From NCBI RefSeq assembly GCF_011043625.1, contig NZ_JAAKGT010000006.1, forward strand, positions 62,001 to 126,000: 64,000 nt of DNA. Direction: 5' to 3'. Positions 61,460 through 64,000 of this stretch are shown here, in pieces (the stretch's first letter is position 1; each line of letters starts with the position of its first letter). The translations under genes were made by a program, and so were the position numbers. This DNA is from Caulobacter sp. 602-2. Its GTDB lineage: Bacteria; Pseudomonadota; Alphaproteobacteria; Caulobacterales; Caulobacteraceae. Below the pieces are notes generated by a model. It was not told where the DNA came from, made no database searches, and saw nothing but the letters and a program-made list of their open reading frames with translations.

Positions 61460-63166
61460 CTAGATCGGTTTATGAAGGGGGCTGGCCGAAGCACCGGAAG
61501 GGAAGGCGCACAGGGCCGGCGTCTTCGCCGCTTCCGGCGTCAGGACCAGGCGCTGGTAGTCGTGAGCGCGATCGCCGCGCGGCAGGAAGCTGATCGTCGC
61601 GACGGGTCCTTCCTTTTCGCGCACCGCCAGCTCGTAGGGCTTGCTCGGATCGCCGCTGGTTCCACTGCGCTTCTCGACGATGACCATGCCGTCCCGCAGG
61701 CCTGCGAGCTCGGCGGGGGAGCCCTTGCGCAGGCGCGTGATCGTCATCACCCCGGCGTCGTCGACGACTGGTTCGAAGCCGAGGTCGAAGATCGGACCGC
61801 TGACGTCCTCGACCCGCGCGCAGGGCAGGAACGCGTCGGCGGGCAGGCGGATCGGGCGTCCTTCGTCGATGTGCCGTTCGATGTCGGCGGTCACGTCCAG
61901 GCCCTGGCCCTTGGCTGCGTCGACGAAGGCCTGGATCAGTTTCACCTTGGGCCGCTCCTTTCGCGCCTTGGCTTGGGCGTGCAGCACCGCGTCCAGGCTG
62001 GAGCCGGCCTGGCGCAGCTTCAGGTCCCAGGTCGCCGCCAGCAGGGCGCCGCGCTGATAGGCCAGCTGGTCGGCGTTCGGATCGGTCCAGAACTTCTCGG
62101 CCGCCTCCTTGCCGGGCATGGCGATGACCGGAGAGGTTCCGTAGGCCCGCAGGGATTCGTTCCAGGCGGCGACGAAGTCGGCCGGCCCGATCAGCCCCTC
62201 CCGGATCATCAGGCGACGGGCGTAGAAGTCGGTGAAGCCCTCGCTGAACCAGTAGCCGGCCGGACCGATGGGCTCGCCCAGCCGCTGGGGATTCCAGGCG
62301 TGGAAGATCTCGTGCGCCAGCAGGACGCGCATGTCCGCCAGCGTCATGTTCGGGGTCGTGGCCATGGCGAAGGCCTGGTGCTTGCCGGTGCCGTGGAAGG
62401 ACGCGCCGCTCTCGGCCTTCAGGCTCTGGGCGGTGACCAGATAGGGCGCCTCGGCGTCGTCGCCGAAGAAGCCGCGCTCGGCCCGCAGGATCACCTCCAG
62501 CGTACGCACGAGTTCGGCCTCGTCGAAGCCGTAGGCGCCGCGCACGGCCAGCCGCACCGGACCCGAGCGCAGGACCCGTACGTCGCGGCCGCCGATCAGC
62601 ACGCTATGGCCCAGGTGGTCGTTCCAGCCGGCGGCGTCTTCCAGGTTGCTGGCCAGCTTGAAATCCTTCGGCCAGCCCTTGCCCCACCGGAAGGTCACCG
62701 GGCCGTTCTCGCGGTCGTCCACCGTGATCAGGGCGCTGACGCCGTCGACATAGAACCAGGACGGCCGCACCCAGGGCTCGCTGGGGTAGCTGTCGGACTG
62801 CACGGGTTCCCGTTTCAGCGTGTCGTTGACCCGGTAGCGGAGAGTGAGCTTGCGTCCCGGCCTGGAGCGGATGATCCGGGCCTTGGGCGTGTCCTCGACG
62901 ACGGAGTCCGCGCCTTCGACGCTCAGGTCGGTCAGGTTGCGCCAGATCCCGCTGCGCCCCATCCAGTTGTTGGGCAGCGACAGGTGCGTCTCGCCGTCGG
63001 CGTCGGCCTTGAAGGTGGCGGTGATCTCCAGCGCGGTCAGGTCGCCGTCCTTCATCACCGGCGAGACGACATAAGCCACCGGGGCGAGCCCAGGGGCGGC
63101 CAGCGCCGGCGCGGCAAGCATGACGAAGGTTAGCGCCGTCGCGACGCCAAAGGTCCTGGATTTCAA
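61460..63166 (-). CDS. M61-family glycyl aminopeptidase-like protein with PDZ domain
   Basis: A 568-residue exported protein with signal peptide (GVATALTFVMLAAPALAAPG). The N-terminal beta domain is followed by the gluzincin catalytic domain. The zinc motif is H285-E-I-F-H289 with the third ligand Glu at 309 (SEGFTDFYARR). A PDZ domain (LRKGSPAELAGLRDGMVIVE) is near the C-terminus. M61 glycyl aminopeptidases remove N-terminal Gly or Ala in the periplasm. It lies between dprA and topA. ATG 63166. Confidence 0.92.
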   Translation of the reverse strand: MKSRTFGVATALTFVMLAAPALAAPGLAPVAYVVSPVMKDGDLTALEITATFKADADGETHLSLPNNWMGRSGIWRNLTDLSVEGADSVVEDTPKARIIRSRPGRKLTLRYRVNDTLKREPVQSDSYPSEPWVRPSWFYVDGVSALITVDDRENGPVTFRWGKGWPKDFKLASNLEDAAGWNDHLGHSVLIGGRDVRVLRSGPVRLAVRGAYGFDEAELVRTLEVILRAERGFFGDDAEAPYLVTAQSLKAESGASFHGTGKHQAFAMATTPNMTLADMRVLLAHEIFHAWNPQRLGEPIGPAGYWFSEGFTDFYARRLMIREGLIGPADFVAAWNESLRAYGTSPVIAMPGKEAAEKFWTDPNADQLAYQRGALLAATWDLKLRQAGSSLDAVLHAQAKARKERPKVKLIQAFVDAAKGQGLDVTADIERHIDEGRPIRLPADAFLPCARVEDVSGPIFDLGFEPVVDDAGVMTITRLRKGSPAELAGLRDGMVIVEKRSGTSGDPSKPYELAVREKEGPVATISFLPRGDRAHDYQRLVLTPEAAKTPALCAFPSGASASPLHKPI

Positions 63167-63178
63167 CTCAACGCCCCC

Positions 63179-64000
63179 TCAGACGCCGGCCACCATGCCC
63201 CCGGGCAACAACTCGGCCCGGTTGGCGAGGGCCAACTCCACAACCGCAGCCATCACCGCCGAAGTCGGCGCTTTTACGGCGCGCACCAGTTCGTCGCGCG
63301 ACACCGGCGTGGGCGAAAGCAACGCCGCCAGTCTTTCGCGCAGGGCGTCATGATCCAGGTCGTCGGCGGCCTCGTCCGGGTCCCAGGCCCGCTCGCGCTC
63401 GCGCATCGACGGGCTGGCCGACAGCGAGCGCAGCACGTCCTCGACGCCCTCGCACAGGATCGCGCCCTGGCGGATCAGGTCGTTGGGTCCCTTGGCGCGG
63501 GGGTCCAGCGGCGAGCCGGGCACGGCGAAGACGTCGCGCCCCTGTTCGGCGGCCAGGCGGGCGGTGATCAGCGAGCCCGACTTGAGTTCGGCCTCGACCA
63601 CCACGACGCCCAGGGACAGGCCCGAGATGATGCGGTTGCGGCGTGGGAAGTCCTTGGCCTGGGCCCGGCGCAGTGGCGCGCTTTCGGAAACCACGCAGCC
63701 GTGCTCGGCGATGCGGGCGTGCAAGGACGCGTGCTCGGGCGGATAGATGTCGGCGATCCCGCCGCCCAGCACGGCGATCGTGCCGGTCGACAGCGAGCCC
63801 TCGTGCGCCGCGCCGTCGACGCCGCGCGCCAGGCCCGAGACCACCACGTGGCCGTGCTGACCCAGTTCCGCGGCCAGTTGCCGGGCGAAGCGCTGGCCGG
63901 CGGCCGAGGCGATGCGGGCGCCGACGATGGCGACGCTGGGCTGGGGCAGCAGTTCGTAGTGGCCCAGCGCCCAGATCACCGGCGGCGGCGGATCCAGGCT
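63179..64000 (-). CDS. dprA: DNA-processing protein DprA, C-terminal part (start outside window)
   Basis: The last 273 residues of DprA, which protects incoming single-stranded DNA and loads RecA. The frame is open to the window edge, so the start is missing. The Rossmann-like domain shows SVAIVGARIASAAGQRFARQ, VSGLARGVDGAAHEGSLSTG and IAVLGGGIADIYPPEH. The FPRRNRIISGLSLGVVVVEA and FAVPGSPLDPRAKGPNDLIR blocks follow. The C-terminal winged helix (DELVRAVKAPTSAVMAAVVE) is typical. It ends 12 bp before the M61 gene. Confidence 0.96.
   Translation of the reverse strand, partial: SLDPPPPVIWALGHYELLPQPSVAIVGARIASAAGQRFARQLAAELGQHGHVVVSGLARGVDGAAHEGSLSTGTIAVLGGGIADIYPPEHASLHARIAEHGCVVSESAPLRRAQAKDFPRRNRIISGLSLGVVVVEAELKSGSLITARLAAEQGRDVFAVPGSPLDPRAKGPNDLIRQGAILCEGVEDVLRSLSASPSMRERERAWDPDEAADDLDHDALRERLAALLSPTPVSRDELVRAVKAPTSAVMAAVVELALANRAELLPGGMVAGV

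Overview
This is a 64 kb stretch of a GC-rich alphaproteobacterial chromosome, most likely Caulobacter or a close relative. The evidence is a gcrA cell-cycle regulator whose upstream region has CtrA-like, DnaA-like and GANTC (CcrM) sites, many GTG/TTG starts with GTGA/TGATG overlaps, a FecI/FecR/TonB-receptor set, and several families of intergenic palindromes. I see no prophage, transposase, CRISPR array or rRNA. The window looks like ordinary core chromosome with lineage-specific inserts. Genus assignment is inference.

Layout. 1-7 kb: the 3' end of parC, a serine beta-lactamase-like hydrolase, small conserved proteins, a Cys/His-rich membrane protein, a MarR regulator overlapping tail-to-tail with a P1-family peptidase, and a HisKA_2 sensor kinase. 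7-13 kb (minus strand): an ECF sigma factor, a FecR anti-sigma factor and a large STN-type TonB-dependent receptor, which fit a cell-surface signalling and uptake system. 13-16 kb: a coupled DNA-repair pair, a DUF4130-UdgX fusion and a radical SAM/HhH protein. 16-24 kb: LysR, monooxygenase-like protein, MFS exporter, DUF808 and DUF6880 proteins, and a GGDEF-EAL protein. 24-28 kb: tRNA-Leu(CAA), then a LysR regulator divergent from pirin and wrbA across a perfect palindrome, then upp. 28-36 kb: an orphan receiver, an exported protein broken by an amber codon, phosphomannomutase/phosphoglucomutase, gpmA, and two tandem 419-residue pentapeptide-repeat proteins. 35-43 kb: an M49-like peptidase, a two-component system, hsp20 with a heat-shock promoter and ROSE-like leader, and three exported proteins including two methyltransferase-fold paralogues. 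43-50 kb: SCP2 protein, alpha/beta hydrolase, a HisN-type phosphatase, XRE regulator, LpxL-type acyltransferase, receiver protein, M23 peptidase and xseA. 50-55 kb: gcrA, an ABC-2 permease, YbaY-like lipoprotein, and argD-argF-DUF2164. 55-64 kb (minus strand): dprA (partial), M61 peptidase, DUF4160/DUF2442 pair, topA, a proline-rich membrane protein and rnr.

Most informative points. (1) The UdgX fusion and its radical SAM partner are a repair system of unknown chemistry. (2) hsp20 has a sigma-32-like promoter followed by a hairpin that sequesters its ribosome binding site. (3) The tandem exported methyltransferase-like proteins are odd because SAM is cytoplasmic. (4) The M23 peptidase appears to start at CTG. 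(5) One exported protein is interrupted by a single in-frame TAG. (6) At least four families of palindromic intergenic repeats are present. (7) At least two proteins of 45 residues or fewer are candidates for genes an annotation pipeline would miss.
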